Part shown: one piece after another, positions 5,615 through 13,924 of the stretch | Numbering within the stretch: position 1 is the stretch's first letter | How the letters are laid out: each line of letters starts with the position of its first letter | Assembly (NCBI GenBank): GCA_041572755.1 | Contig: JBFFRY010000028.1 | Coordinates: 1-31,741 of the forward strand | Direction of reading: 5' to 3' | From: JBFELU01 sp041572755 | GTDB lineage: Bacteria > Actinomycetota > Acidimicrobiia > Spongiisociales > UBA11373 | DNA: 31,741 nt | Program-made: the position numbers and the translations under genes | Notes under the pieces: generated by a model | What the model was told of the DNA's origin: nothing | Databases searched by the model: none | What the model saw: only the letters and a program-made list of their open reading frames with translations

Positions 5615-8134
5615 CCCGGAGGTCCCTGAAGGACGGTCGACCTCGGCCGCGACGGCCCGGCAGGCCAGGGCGCGATCGAGATCGTCCGCCGCCTCGGTCA
5701 GTACCCGTCGGAGCACCGGACCGAGATCGTCCCTGGCCAGCAGGCCGCGCAGGTGATCGCCCGTGGAAGATTCGATCCGATAGGCCGGATAGAAGGAGCG
5801 CCAATACCCCCGAGCCGCCTCGACTTCCCACTCGGCGAACAGGGTGGGGAGCCCCTCGAAGAAGCGAGCCACAAACGGCTCGAGTAGTCCCCGTTGCCGG
5901 CGCACCCAGAACCCCGATGCGGCGGCGAGGGCGAGGTGCAAGGACTCGTAGCCCTGATGATGGAGACGCTCCCAAACCCGATCCTTGGCATCCACCGAAG
6001 GACGGGCCGCGGCGGCCCGCTCAACGGCGCGGGCTCCCCGGTCGCTGGGATCCCTCGTCCGCTCGCCGGCCAACCGGCCGTCGGCGTTCTCATCGCCGAG
6101 GGCCGCCAGCGCCACCGCAACCGCCCATCGCATGTCTTGGTCGACGGCCAGGCCCTGCGGTGGCGAATCGACGACCCCGGCGGCGACCCGCATCGCATCG
6201 GGGGTGGTTGCAGCCAGCCCGATGAGCGCCCGGGCCCAGGTGACCCGCAGGTCTCCCGGAGGAGCGGTGTCGATGGCCCGGCGGGCGGCGGCAACGAAAC
6301 GGTCGGCAGAGGCCTCGATGGCGTCCTCCGGCACGTAGCGCCCGATCGCCCCCGCCACCGTTGCGGTCACCATGCGCACCATCGGTAACGATGGCTCCGA
6401 GCCGAGGTGGTTCTCGACCAGCGCCAGGTACTCGAGCGAACTGAGGCCCCGATCCCGCACCATGTCCCACAGTGAGGCCCAGACCTGCTGACGGAGCAAC
6501 GGATCGCCGATCGAGCCGAGCCTCTCCTTGGCCCATGTGATGGAGGCCGGATCGAGAGCCACCTTGGCGTAGCCATGGTCACCGTGGTTGGGATACACGA
6601 AGGCGGGCGCCGCCGATCCGACCACGGCGTCGAGGCCCTGGCGGGGACCCTCGAGCGTCACCGGCAGGACCCGGACCGAGTCATCGCCACCGATGAGCGC
6701 CGCCTCGAGGTGATGCGGCCGCAGAGTGGGGTGTTCGGCCGGCGCGGTCTGCACGAGTTCGAAACCGGTCACCGAACCCCCGGCGGCGGTCCAATCCACT
6801 GCGATCGTGTTGAGCGACGGGCTTCGCAACCATCGCGCCGCCCAATGCACCAGGTCGATTCCGGCTCCCTCCTGGAGCGCAGCCAGGAAATCGGCGAGCG
6901 TGGCATTCCCGAACCGATGCCTTCGGAAGTAGAGGCGCATGCCTTCCCGGAAGGCCTCTTCCCCGATGGCGGCCACCAACTGCTTCAGCACCGCTGCGCC
7001 TTTCCCGTAGGTGATCCCGTCGAAGTTGAGGAAGGTCTCATCGGTGCTGGGGACGTCGTCGGCGATGCGATGCGTGGTCGGAAGCTGGTCCTCCCGATAG
7101 GCCCAGAGCTTCATCCGGAAGTGGAAGTCCTGCCAGATGGCCGGGTAGCGGCCCCCGTGGTCGAGGGCCGCATACGCCACGTAGGAGGCAAAGCTCTCGT
7201 TCAACCACAGATCGCTCCACCACTGCAGCGTCACGAGGTCGCCGAACCACATGTGGGCCAGCTCGTGCAACAGATACTCGGCTCGCCTGACCAACTGGTC
7301 TTCGGTTGGCGGATCGCGGAAGACGACCCCGTCGGTGTAGGTCACCGCCGCCACGTTCTCCATTCCCCCCCAGTTGAACTCGGGCACGAACAACTGGTCG
7401 TACTTCCCGAACGGGTAGGGCTCGTCGAAGAACTCCGAGAAGTAATCGATCCCGGCCTTCGTCACCGCCCAGATCTCGTCGGGATCGAGGTGCTCGATCA
7501 GCGAAGCCCGGCAGTAGAGCCCGAGTGGTATCCCCCGATGCTCGTCGTGGACCGAGGCGAACGGGCCGGCGCAGATCGAGAACAGGTACGTGCTGAACCG
7601 GGGAGTCTCGGCGAAGACACGGCGCACCCGGCCATCGGCCGACTCCTCACGATCGATCTCGGCACCCGCCGATACCACGGCCCAGTCGGCCGGCGCCGTG
7701 ACCGCCACCCGGTAGGTCGCCTTGAGGTCGGGCTGATCGAAGCACGGGAACAGGCGGTGCGCTGAGTACGGCTCGAACTGGGTGTACAGATACTCGGAGC
7801 CGTCTTCGGGATCGACGAACTGGTGGAAGCCCTCGCCGGTGCGGTCGTACCTCCGCTCGAAGGAGATCCGCAGCTCGTTGTCTTGCCGCAGCCGATCGCC
7901 GGGAAGACCGATGCGTCGTCCGTCCCACCGGGGCTCGTCGGCGACGCCGTTGAGCACCAAGCGATCGATCTGGCCCCCCGTCCACTCCACGAACGTGTCG
8001 CCCGGTCCCCGGTACTCGAATGAGATCGTCACCTCACCGCGGAACGTCTTGGCGCCGGCCTCCAGATCGATCTCGAGGTCGTAGGAGACCGCGCCGATCT
8101 GAGCGGCCCGGCGCTCCGCCTCCTCGCGGCTCAA
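5612..8134 (-). CDS. pepN: Aminopeptidase N (M1 family metallopeptidase)
   Basis: 840 aa, typical of actinobacterial PepN. It is a cytoplasmic zinc aminopeptidase that removes N-terminal residues from peptides. An N-terminal beta domain precedes the exopeptidase motif GGMEN (256-260), the zinc motif HELAH (290-294) with the third ligand Glu about 19 residues on (LWLNESFASY), and a catalytic Tyr region FDGITYGKGAAVL. An all-helical ERAP1-like C-terminal domain follows. The start is taken as TTG 8134 because MSREEAERRAAQIGAVSYDL matches the usual N-terminus. No good ribosome binding site is seen and no upstream ATG/GTG is in frame after the previous gene's stop. It lies 40 bp downstream of the cytochrome c gene and may be co-transcribed with the respiratory operon. 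Confidence 0.95.
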   Translation of the reverse strand: MSREEAERRAAQIGAVSYDLEIDLEAGAKTFRGEVTISFEYRGPGDTFVEWTGGQIDRLVLNGVADEPRWDGRRIGLPGDRLRQDNELRISFERRYDRTGEGFHQFVDPEDGSEYLYTQFEPYSAHRLFPCFDQPDLKATYRVAVTAPADWAVVSAGAEIDREESADGRVRRVFAETPRFSTYLFSICAGPFASVHDEHRGIPLGLYCRASLIEHLDPDEIWAVTKAGIDYFSEFFDEPYPFGKYDQLFVPEFNWGGMENVAAVTYTDGVVFRDPPTEDQLVRRAEYLLHELAHMWFGDLVTLQWWSDLWLNESFASYVAYAALDHGGRYPAIWQDFHFRMKLWAYREDQLPTTHRIADDVPSTDETFLNFDGITYGKGAAVLKQLVAAIGEEAFREGMRLYFRRHRFGNATLADFLAALQEGAGIDLVHWAARWLRSPSLNTIAVDWTAAGGSVTGFELVQTAPAEHPTLRPHHLEAALIGGDDSVRVLPVTLEGPRQGLDAVVGSAAPAFVYPNHGDHGYAKVALDPASITWAKERLGSIGDPLLRQQVWASLWDMVRDRGLSSLEYLALVENHLGSEPSLPMVRMVTATVAGAIGRYVPEDAIEASADRFVAAARRAIDTAPPGDLRVTWARALIGLAATTPDAMRVAAGVVDSPPQGLAVDQDMRWAVAVALAALGDENADGRLAGERTRDPSDRGARAVERAAAARPSVDAKDRVWERLHHQGYESLHLALAAASGFWVRRQRGLLEPFVARFFEGLPTLFAEWEVEAARGYWRSFYPAYRIESSTGDHLRGLLARDDLGPVLRRVLTEAADDLDRALACRAVAAEVDRPSGTSG

Positions 8135-8174
8135 GCGATCCCGGGCGACGGCTGCCGGTTCGACGGTCCCGCTC

Positions 8175-8948
8175 CTATCCCTGAGCGTCGCGCAGGAAGG
8201 CGATCACGGCGGCGGTCTCCTCCGCGTCGAGAACGCCGGTGAACGCCGGCATGGCGTTTCGTCCGCCGGTGATCACTTCGAGGAATTCCTCTTCGGACAG
8301 TGCGGCGGCACCTGATCCGGGCCCGAGCGCCGGCCCCGCCAACCCCCCGAGGTCGGCTCCATGACACGCGGCGCAACTGGCGGTGTACACGGCCTCGCCC
8401 CGCGCCATCGGGTCGTCCCCCACCGTTTCATCACCATCGCCCTCATCCGGTTCGGTGGGCACCGGCATCGTCGTCATCGGCAACGCCACCGGAGCGTTGT
8501 TCAGCGGGTCGCGCCAGCCCGGGAAGTCGGCCGCCGTCTCCTCCAGCGAGCGGAGGAACACAGTCACTGCATCGATCTGCTCCAGGGTCAGGGCCCCGCC
8601 GAAATCGAGCGAGTAGGCCCCCATCGTCGACCCCGGCACCCCGACGGCGATCAGCTGGCGAATCTGCTCGTCGGAGGCATCGGCGAGGAACTGCTTGGCG
8701 TTGAGGGCGGGGCCGGCGCCACCGAGACCGTCGGCGCCGTGGCACGAAGCACAGTTCGTCTGGTAGAGCACAGCCCCCTGATCGGCCAGCGACGCCAGGT
8801 GGACCTCGCGCGCCTCCTCCCGGCCCGACGGTTCGTAGAGGCGGTAGAGCGGAAAGGCGAGCACCGCGGCTCCGATCAAGACGAGACCCCAGGCGAGCCA
8901 CCGGTTGGTGGACCGCTCGAGATCGGGGTCGGTCGGTCGTTCCGGCAT
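8175..8948 (-). CDS. Membrane-anchored di-haem cytochrome c of the cytochrome b complex
   Basis: 257 aa. A short cytoplasmic leader is followed by an uncleaved anchor (about 17-36, LAWGLVLIGAAVLAFPLYRLY). Two cytochrome c domains follow with CASCH (66-70) and CAACH (192-196), joined by an acidic Pro/Glu/Asp linker near 163-180. A candidate axial Met follows each haem (STMGAY and NAMPAFTG). It should accept electrons from the Rieske protein encoded next to it and pass them to a terminal oxidase, as QcrC does in actinobacteria. Unlike mycobacterial QcrC, it has only an N-terminal anchor. ATG 8948 shares its A with the Rieske TGA stop (TGATG), which fixes the start and rejects the much longer open frame upstream. 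Confidence 0.9.
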   Translation of the reverse strand: MPERPTDPDLERSTNRWLAWGLVLIGAAVLAFPLYRLYEPSGREEAREVHLASLADQGAVLYQTNCASCHGADGLGGAGPALNAKQFLADASDEQIRQLIAVGVPGSTMGAYSLDFGGALTLEQIDAVTVFLRSLEETAADFPGWRDPLNNAPVALPMTTMPVPTEPDEGDGDETVGDDPMARGEAVYTASCAACHGADLGGLAGPALGPGSGAAALSEEEFLEVITGGRNAMPAFTGVLDAEETAAVIAFLRDAQG

Positions 8949-9445
8949 CAATGACCGCCCGCGCACGACGGACCCCGCTTGGGTTCGTCGATCGACTCCG
9001 AGCCCGGGGGGGCGCCGTCCTCCAACGCCCCGGTGTCGACGTTCACGACGCCGTCCTCCAGCACCACCGGAAAACGATCCATCCCGCGCGGCGACGGTCC
9101 CGTCCGGTGCTCGCCCAACCGGTTGAACGCCGACCCGTGACAGGGGCACTCGAACTCGCCCGAGGACTCGCACCACGCCACCCGGCACCCGAGGTGAGGG
9201 CACTTCTCGGCGATCGCGATCACCTCGCCCTCGTGCTTCGTCAGGTAGGCGCGGGCGGCCGGGACAACGACCACGCCGCCCTCGGGTACTTCATCGGCGG
9301 TCACGGTCCGCACCACGCCGCCAAAACCGGTGGGGGTGCCCGGCCGAAGGAGATCCCAGCTGGTCCAAACCCCGGCGACCCCGATGAAGCCCAGCCCCCA
9401 CTTCCAGGAGCGGCTCAGGAACTGGCGGCGATCGAGTTCACTCAC
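8948..9445 (-). CDS. Rieske [2Fe-2S] iron-sulfur protein
   Basis: 165 aa. RRQFLSRSWKWG at the N-terminus resembles a twin-arginine signal and precedes one membrane segment (about 16-33). The soluble domain has both cluster-binding loops: CPHLGC (82-87) and CPCHGS (100-105), with ligands C82/H84 and C100/H103 and the disulfide pair C87/C102. It transfers electrons from quinol at the Qo site to cytochrome c. It starts at GTG 9445, overlapping the subunit IV stop by 4 nt (GTGA). At 165 aa it is the short type found with b6f-like complexes, not the three-helix actinobacterial QcrA. Confidence 0.94.
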   Translation of the reverse strand: MSELDRRQFLSRSWKWGLGFIGVAGVWTSWDLLRPGTPTGFGGVVRTVTADEVPEGGVVVVPAARAYLTKHEGEVIAIAEKCPHLGCRVAWCESSGEFECPCHGSAFNRLGEHRTGPSPRGMDRFPVVLEDGVVNVDTGALEDGAPPGSESIDEPKRGPSCAGGH

Positions 9446-9957
9446 AACTCACCATGCCATTCCTCCCAGGGCCACACCCAACCCCAGTTCGGTCCTCTGA
9501 AGGCGAAGCCGATGAGCGTCAGGAGGATCCACACCAACAGGAACACCGTGAAGGTCATCACTGCCACCTTGCGGAACCGGGGACCGAGACGGGGATTCCG
9601 ATCGATGTAGGGAAGGGCCAGCATCCCGAAGACGATCGCAGTGGGCACCAGCACACCGGCCACCATCGGATGGAACCAGGAGAGCAGCTCCTGGAGTGCG
9701 GCGAAATACCAGGGGGCCTTCTCCGGGTTCGGGGTTTCGGTCGGGTTGGCGATCTCCCGCAGCGGGGCATCGAAGAGCAGCGCCAAGACCAAAACGAGCA
9801 ACAGCGTCCCGATGGCGACGACGGCGTGCCGCACGATGAGGTGGGGCCACACCATGACGAGGTCTTGTTCATCGGGCACCTTGCGGTCCCCCGCCGCCGG
9901 TTTCCCGGGAACGATCCCGAGCACGCGCCGCCCGCCGACGACCTTCGGTTCAGGCAT
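9442..9957 (-). CDS. Cytochrome b C-terminal subunit (subunit IV-like)
   Basis: 171 aa with three membrane segments (about 43-61, 90-110 and 130-150). It corresponds to the C-terminal part of cytochrome b, or PetD of b6f complexes, and helps form the quinol-oxidising Qo site. The segment NPEKAPWYFAALQELL is the Qo PEWY-loop equivalent, here with APWY in place of PEWY. The start is ATG 9957, with GGAGG 6 nt upstream inside the end of the cytochrome b gene. The two genes overlap by 8 nt. Most actinobacteria have one fused QcrB; here the protein is split. Confidence 0.92.
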   Translation of the reverse strand: MPEPKVVGGRRVLGIVPGKPAAGDRKVPDEQDLVMVWPHLIVRHAVVAIGTLLLVLVLALLFDAPLREIANPTETPNPEKAPWYFAALQELLSWFHPMVAGVLVPTAIVFGMLALPYIDRNPRLGPRFRKVAVMTFTVFLLVWILLTLIGFAFRGPNWGWVWPWEEWHGEL

Positions 9958-10678
9958 CGTCGGCCTCCGCAACGTCGAGCATGGCGTCCTTCCGCCACCT
10001 CCAGAGATGCACCGCCAGGAGCACCACGATCGCGGCGGGAAGGATCGCCACGTGCAGGACGTAGAACCGCAGCAGCGTCGCCGACCCCACCTGGGGCCCG
10101 CCCACGAGCATGTCGCTCACCGTGTCCCCGACCAGCGGCACGAATCCGGCCATCGAGGTTCCCACCGTGACGGCCCAATAGGCCAGCTGATCCCACGGCA
10201 GCAGGTAGCCGGTGAACGACAGCAGCAGCGTGAGCACCAGCAGCACCACGCCGACGACCCAGTTGAACTCCCGAGGGGACTTGTAGGCGCCCCGGTAGAA
10301 GACCCGGGCCATGTGGGCCGCCACCGCCAGCACCATCAAGTGGGCCGACCATCGATGCACGTTGCGAATGAACTGCCCGAAGGCGACCTCTGTCTGAAGG
10401 CTCTGGATGTCGCCGTAGGCCGACACCGGCGAAGGAACGTAGAAGAACATGAGGTAGACGCCGGACACGACGAGCGAGATGAACAGGGTGAGCGAGATCG
10501 CTCCGAGGAACCAGCTGTAGCGAAAGGTGAGCTCCTTGCGGCGCACCTTGACCGGGTAGATGTGGAGCAGGAAGCTCGACCAATGCCCGGCGGCCCGGTC
10601 CCGTTCGGTGACCCGCTCCGGAGAACGGAAGATCGACCGACCGATGTCGGACTCTCGCAATCGCCGGCCAAGACTCAT
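9950..10678 (-). CDS. Cytochrome b N-terminal subunit (b6 type)
   Basis: 242 aa with four expected transmembrane helices. It carries two b haems across the membrane for quinol:cytochrome c reduction. Both His pairs are visible: HRW...AAH (13 residues between) and LHV...VHLWRW (14 between). The 14-residue spacing in the second pair is the b6f-type signature. SFTGYLLPWDQLAYWA is the conserved helix C region. There is no cysteine in the protein, so the covalent haem ci of b6f complexes cannot be attached. ATG 10678 overlaps the TGA of the flavoprotein gene by 4 nt (ATGA), which fixes the start. Confidence 0.94.
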   Translation of the reverse strand: MSLGRRLRESDIGRSIFRSPERVTERDRAAGHWSSFLLHIYPVKVRRKELTFRYSWFLGAISLTLFISLVVSGVYLMFFYVPSPVSAYGDIQSLQTEVAFGQFIRNVHRWSAHLMVLAVAAHMARVFYRGAYKSPREFNWVVGVVLLVLTLLLSFTGYLLPWDQLAYWAVTVGTSMAGFVPLVGDTVSDMLVGGPQVGSATLLRFYVLHVAILPAAIVVLLAVHLWRWRKDAMLDVAEADDA

Positions 10679-12471
10679 CCCGGTACTCCCACTCGGGGCA
10701 CCCCCACGCCGGTCCATACTCCCATGGCGAGTGCATCCGTGGGGCATCGCTCGATACACAGGCCACAGCGGATACAGGCTCGCTCGTCCAACAACAGGGC
10801 GGTGCCCGTCGCCCCCGGTTCCACCTCCGCCGCCGGGACCAGAGAGATCAGATCGAGGGGGCAGACGTCGGAGCACAACGCACAGAGCACACACCTGTCG
10901 ATGTCCAGCAGGATGTTGGCGAAACACCTGAGGCATCGCTGTGCCTCGCAGCGGGCTTGCTCCTCGGTGAAACCGAGCTCCACTTCCCGCAGGCCGACCC
11001 GCCGCTCCGTATCGAGGGAAGGTATCGACAGCCGTTCGATCCTGTCGTAGACGTCGTCGAGCCGGTGGAACTGCTCGAGGGTGATCATCTCGCCTTCCTC
11101 GGGGTCGGGAGTGTCGCCCCCGAGGTACGTGTGGATGGAGGCTGCCGCCCGCCTCCCTTCGGCAACGGCCACGATCAGCGTGCGCGGACCGAATGCGGCA
11201 TCGCCCGCCGAGAAGACCCCTGCCAGCGACGTCGCCAGCGTGTCCGGATCCGTCTCGACGGTCCGCCTCCCTGAGATGTCGGGTCCGGCATCGCCCCCGA
11301 GGGCCTCGACGTCGACCGCTTGACCGATCGCGAGGATCACGGTGTCGGCCGCGAGGATCCCCCGATCGTCCCGGTCGAAGACGGGGGCGAAGCGACCCTC
11401 GTCGTCGAACACCGACTCGACGCCGATCGTCTCGAGGCCGGTGACCCTCCCATCGTCGACCAGGATCTGGGTCGGGCCCCGGCGATGCAGAAAGGCGATC
11501 CCCTCTATCTCGGCTTCCTCGATCTCGAAACCGGCGGCCGGCATCTCGTGACGGGCCTCCAAGGCCACGATCGTGACCTCGGTGGCCCCGGCCCGCACCG
11601 CCGACCTGGCGACATCGACCGCCTCGGTGATGGTGGCCCGCTCCTCGTCCTCCCGAAACTCCACAGCGTGATCCCGGGCCTCCTCGTAGGCGGAAGCCCG
11701 CAAAGCCGTCCGGGCGGCGTCCATCGCGACGTTGCCGCCTCCGATCACGACGACCCTGCCGCCGATGTCGACCTCGAAACCCTGATTGACGTTGATGAGG
11801 AACTCGATGGCCCGGAACACGCCGTCGGCTTCATGGCCGGGAATGTCGAGACCGCGACCGAGGGAAGCGCCCGGAGCCAGGAGCACGGCGTCGTGACGCT
11901 CTCGCAGTTCGGTCAGCGTCACATCGCTCCCCAGCGCGGTGTTGAAGTGAACCTCGACCCCCAGATCGACGATGGCGGCGATCTCGGCTGCCAGCAACTC
12001 CCGATCGAGGCGGTATTCGGGGATCCCGAGCAGCATCATCCCCCCGAGGCGGTCGATGGCCTCATAGAGCTCCACCCGGTATCCATGCCGCCGCAGGTCG
12101 TGAGCCGCTGCCAGGCCGGCGGGGCCGCCCCCGACGATCCCCACCGATTCCGGGCGATCGAGGGGCGGCGGCGCAGCGACGTCCCGCCACGAATCGGTTC
12201 CGGCGGCTTCGACACCGTACTGCTCGGTCACGAAGCGCTTCAGCGCCCGGATGGCAATCGGTTGGTCGATCTCCCCGCGCCGGCATGCCTCTTCACACGG
12301 CGCGGCACAGACCCGGCCGCACACCGAGGCAAACGGATTGGGGAGCCGAGCGGTCAGATAGGCCGTGAGATCATCGCCGTCGGCGATGGCGGCCACGTAC
12401 ATACCGGCGTTGGTGTGCACCGGACATGCGGCCAGGCAGGGGATGTTCTCGTCGAAGAACGACAATTCCAT
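10675..12471 (-). CDS. GltD-like FAD/NAD(P) oxidoreductase with C-terminal 2[4Fe-4S] ferredoxin domain
   Basis: 598 aa. It belongs to the glutamate synthase small-subunit-like family of flavo-iron-sulfur proteins. Cysteines CLAACPVHT (12-20) and CGRVCAAPCEEAC (51-63) are the family's N-terminal Fe/S ligands. The FAD loop GIVGGGPAG (about 111-119) and the NAD(P) loop VVIGGGNVAMD follow, and GVFSAGDAAFG closes the FAD site. The C-terminus adds CVLCALCSDVCP (527-538) and CIRCGLCIERCP (566-577), a classic two-cluster ferredoxin domain absent from plain GltD. No GltB is nearby. The gene overlaps cytochrome b by 4 nt, so it probably feeds NAD(P)H electrons toward the quinone/cytochrome b system or a ferredoxin pool (inference). 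The start is ATG 12471, which shares its A with the previous TGA stop. Confidence 0.87.
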   Translation of the reverse strand: MELSFFDENIPCLAACPVHTNAGMYVAAIADGDDLTAYLTARLPNPFASVCGRVCAAPCEEACRRGEIDQPIAIRALKRFVTEQYGVEAAGTDSWRDVAAPPPLDRPESVGIVGGGPAGLAAAHDLRRHGYRVELYEAIDRLGGMMLLGIPEYRLDRELLAAEIAAIVDLGVEVHFNTALGSDVTLTELRERHDAVLLAPGASLGRGLDIPGHEADGVFRAIEFLINVNQGFEVDIGGRVVVIGGGNVAMDAARTALRASAYEEARDHAVEFREDEERATITEAVDVARSAVRAGATEVTIVALEARHEMPAAGFEIEEAEIEGIAFLHRRGPTQILVDDGRVTGLETIGVESVFDDEGRFAPVFDRDDRGILAADTVILAIGQAVDVEALGGDAGPDISGRRTVETDPDTLATSLAGVFSAGDAAFGPRTLIVAVAEGRRAAASIHTYLGGDTPDPEEGEMITLEQFHRLDDVYDRIERLSIPSLDTERRVGLREVELGFTEEQARCEAQRCLRCFANILLDIDRCVLCALCSDVCPLDLISLVPAAEVEPGATGTALLLDERACIRCGLCIERCPTDALAMGVWTGVGVPRVGVPG

Positions 12472-12695
12472 CAGATGAGTCCGGCCCGCTGACCGATCCG
12501 CAGACCGATCACACCGGCACCGACGAACACGGCCCACACTCCGGCACCGATGAGATCACGGACCAGACTGGGCACGTCGGCGAGCACACGAAGACCGAGG
12601 ACCCACGACGGCAGCCACACGGTGGCCACCACGAAGTACGCCACGATTCCCAGCGCGATCACGTACGACCCGCTCCACGACCGGGCACCCCTCAT
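12471..12695 (-). CDS. Small two-helix membrane protein leading the respiratory operon
   Basis: 74 aa with two hydrophobic segments (about 10-32 and 49-67) and basic ends. The ATG at 12695 is preceded by TAGGAT with an 8-nt gap and no Shine-Dalgarno, fitting a leaderless mRNA. It overlaps the next start by one base (TGATG). Family not recognised. Its place at the head of the flavoprotein-cytochrome b operon suggests an accessory or assembly role, by context only. Confidence 0.65.
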   Translation of the reverse strand: MRGARSWSGSYVIALGIVAYFVVATVWLPSWVLGLRVLADVPSLVRDLIGAGVWAVFVGAGVIGLRIGQRAGLI

Positions 12696-12703
12696 ACCGA
12701 GCG

Positions 12704-12709
12704 ATCCTA
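12704..12709 (-). promoter_or_regulatory. TANNNT -10 box of the respiratory operon
   Basis: TAGGAT on the minus strand lies 8 nt upstream of ATG 12695. It sits in the 15-bp gap after the stop of the upstream gene. Confidence 0.45.
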
Positions 12710-12710
12710 C

Positions 12711-13133
12711 TCAGCGAAGCGCCGGCCCCGAAGCGGATTCCGCGCCCTCGGCGGAATCGGCCGCCTCGACCTGAGCCGCAAAGCCGTCGAGTTCGCCGGC
12801 AGACGGCTCATGGGTCCACACCTGGGCCCCGGCCAAGAGCTCCGCATGAGCGGTCTCCTGTCCCCGAGCGACGACGACCCGGAGCGGCGTGGCCGGATCG
12901 AGCACCTCCTGATAGCGCCTGAGGATGCGCCGGTGCTCGGGGCGATCCAAGTCGAGCTGGAACACCACCCCGTGAGCCGCATCGAGCTTGTCGCACGAGT
13001 CCTCGCCGAGCAGCGGGCACGGTGCATGCGCCGGACCGTGGCAGATGAGCACCGGGTGGCCGAGCCGTTCAAGCAGATCGCTCTCGAATTGAGCGGTCCC
13101 GGACGTCACGTCGAGGATCAGGCCATCATCCAT
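12711..13133 (-). CDS. Cys/His-rich small protein of unknown function
   Basis: 140 aa. ATG 13133 follows GGGAGG by 5 nt, which decides the start. The N-terminal half holds a cluster of possible metal ligands: C31-H32-x3-H36-x2-C39, C47 and H54 (LICHGPAHAPCPLL and EDSCDKLDAAHG). The C-terminal half has a Rossmann-like alternation (GVVFQLDLD, TPLRVVVARGQE) and an acidic, Ala-rich tail. No signal peptide or membrane segment is present. It is divergent from ccmA and just upstream of the respiratory operon, so a role tied to haem or redox metabolism is conceivable, but no family is recognised. Confidence 0.65.
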   Translation of the reverse strand: MDDGLILDVTSGTAQFESDLLERLGHPVLICHGPAHAPCPLLGEDSCDKLDAAHGVVFQLDLDRPEHRRILRRYQEVLDPATPLRVVVARGQETAHAELLAGAQVWTHEPSAGELDGFAAQVEAADSAEGAESASGPALR

Positions 13134-13257
13134 CGCCGCCTCCCATACGCGAACCCACCTTGGCCGCGCTTCTCTTCCCAGGGTAGGGCCGAACGGCCCT
13201 CGTGTGCGCTGAGGCTCCCCGAGGCACTCCCCGAAAGGGCGACCCGGGAGGGGCACC

Positions 13258-13263
13258 TAGACT
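13258..13263 (+). promoter_or_regulatory. TANNNT -10 box of the ccm operon
   Basis: TAGACT is followed after 7 nt by ATG 13271. No Shine-Dalgarno is in place, so the ccmABCDE transcript is probably leaderless. Confidence 0.5.
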
Positions 13264-13270
13264 CGCCCGG

Positions 13271-13924
13271 ATGACCCGGCCCCTGGTCGAGCTGCAGCGC
13301 GTCGGCGTCCGCATGGGCGAGACACCGATTCTGCGCGGACTCGACCTCACCGTATCCCCCGGTGAGGTCGTCGGCCTCGTCGGTGCCAACGGGTCCGGCA
13401 AGACGACACTCTTGCGGGTCATCGCCACCCTGCTCCCGCCCACGGAGGGGCGCGGCACGGTTCTCGGCGCTCACCTCGACGGAGAAGAGCGCTTCCAGGT
13501 TCGTTCGCGAATCGGCCTGATCGGCCACACCCCGGGCCTCTACCCCAACCTCACGCTGCAGGAGAACACCGAGTTCGTGGCCCGACTCACCGGAGTGCCC
13601 GACACCCGGGTCGGCGAGGTGCTCGACCGGGTCGGGCTCGCCGGTGCCCGTCATCGCAGGGCCGCTCAGTGCTCGCATGGAATGCAGCGCCGGGCCGAGT
13701 TCGCCCGACTGCTGCTCACCGAGCCCCACCTGGTGCTCCTCGACGAAGCCCACGCCGGCCTCGACCGCCACGCCGCCGACCTGGTCGCCTACATCATCGC
13801 CGGGGTCCGCACCAGAGGTGGCGGGTCGATCCTCGTTTCCCATGAGGACAACCGCATCGCACCGCTGGCCGATCGCGTGGTCGAGCTGCGCAACGGTGCG
13901 GTGGCCGAGAGGGGCTCGGCATGA
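13271..13924 (+). CDS. ccmA: ABC transporter ATPase CcmA (cytochrome c maturation)
   Basis: 217 aa. It has Walker A GANGSGKTT (38-46), the Q-loop region in RIGLIGHTPGLYPNLT, a degenerate signature (CSHGMQRRAEFARLLL in place of LSGGQ), Walker B LVLLDEAHAGLD and the switch His in LVSHED. The HGMQRR signature is typical of CcmA. With CcmB, CcmC and CcmD it forms the complex that uses ATP to release haem-loaded CcmE. The start is ATG 13271 after the TAGACT box; a longer frame upstream lacks a binding site. Its TGA overlaps the ccmB ATG by 4 nt. Confidence 0.9.
   Translation: MTRPLVELQRVGVRMGETPILRGLDLTVSPGEVVGLVGANGSGKTTLLRVIATLLPPTEGRGTVLGAHLDGEERFQVRSRIGLIGHTPGLYPNLTLQENTEFVARLTGVPDTRVGEVLDRVGLAGARHRRAAQCSHGMQRRAEFARLLLTEPHLVLLDEAHAGLDRHAADLVAYIIAGVRTRGGGSILVSHEDNRIAPLADRVVELRNGAVAERGSA

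Noticed and set aside
6575..7765. About 400-codon plus-strand frame opposite pepN
   Set aside because: Antisense shadow. pepN motifs are intact on the other strand and the frame has no family resemblance.
8949..9203. 85-residue N-terminal extension of the di-haem cytochrome c
   Set aside because: It runs antisense-like through the Rieske gene in another frame, is Arg/Gly-rich, and the TGATG junction gives a natural start at 8948.
11320..12492. 390-codon plus-strand frame opposite the flavo-Fe/S protein
   Set aside because: Antisense shadow with biased His/Arg/Gly composition and no credible start.
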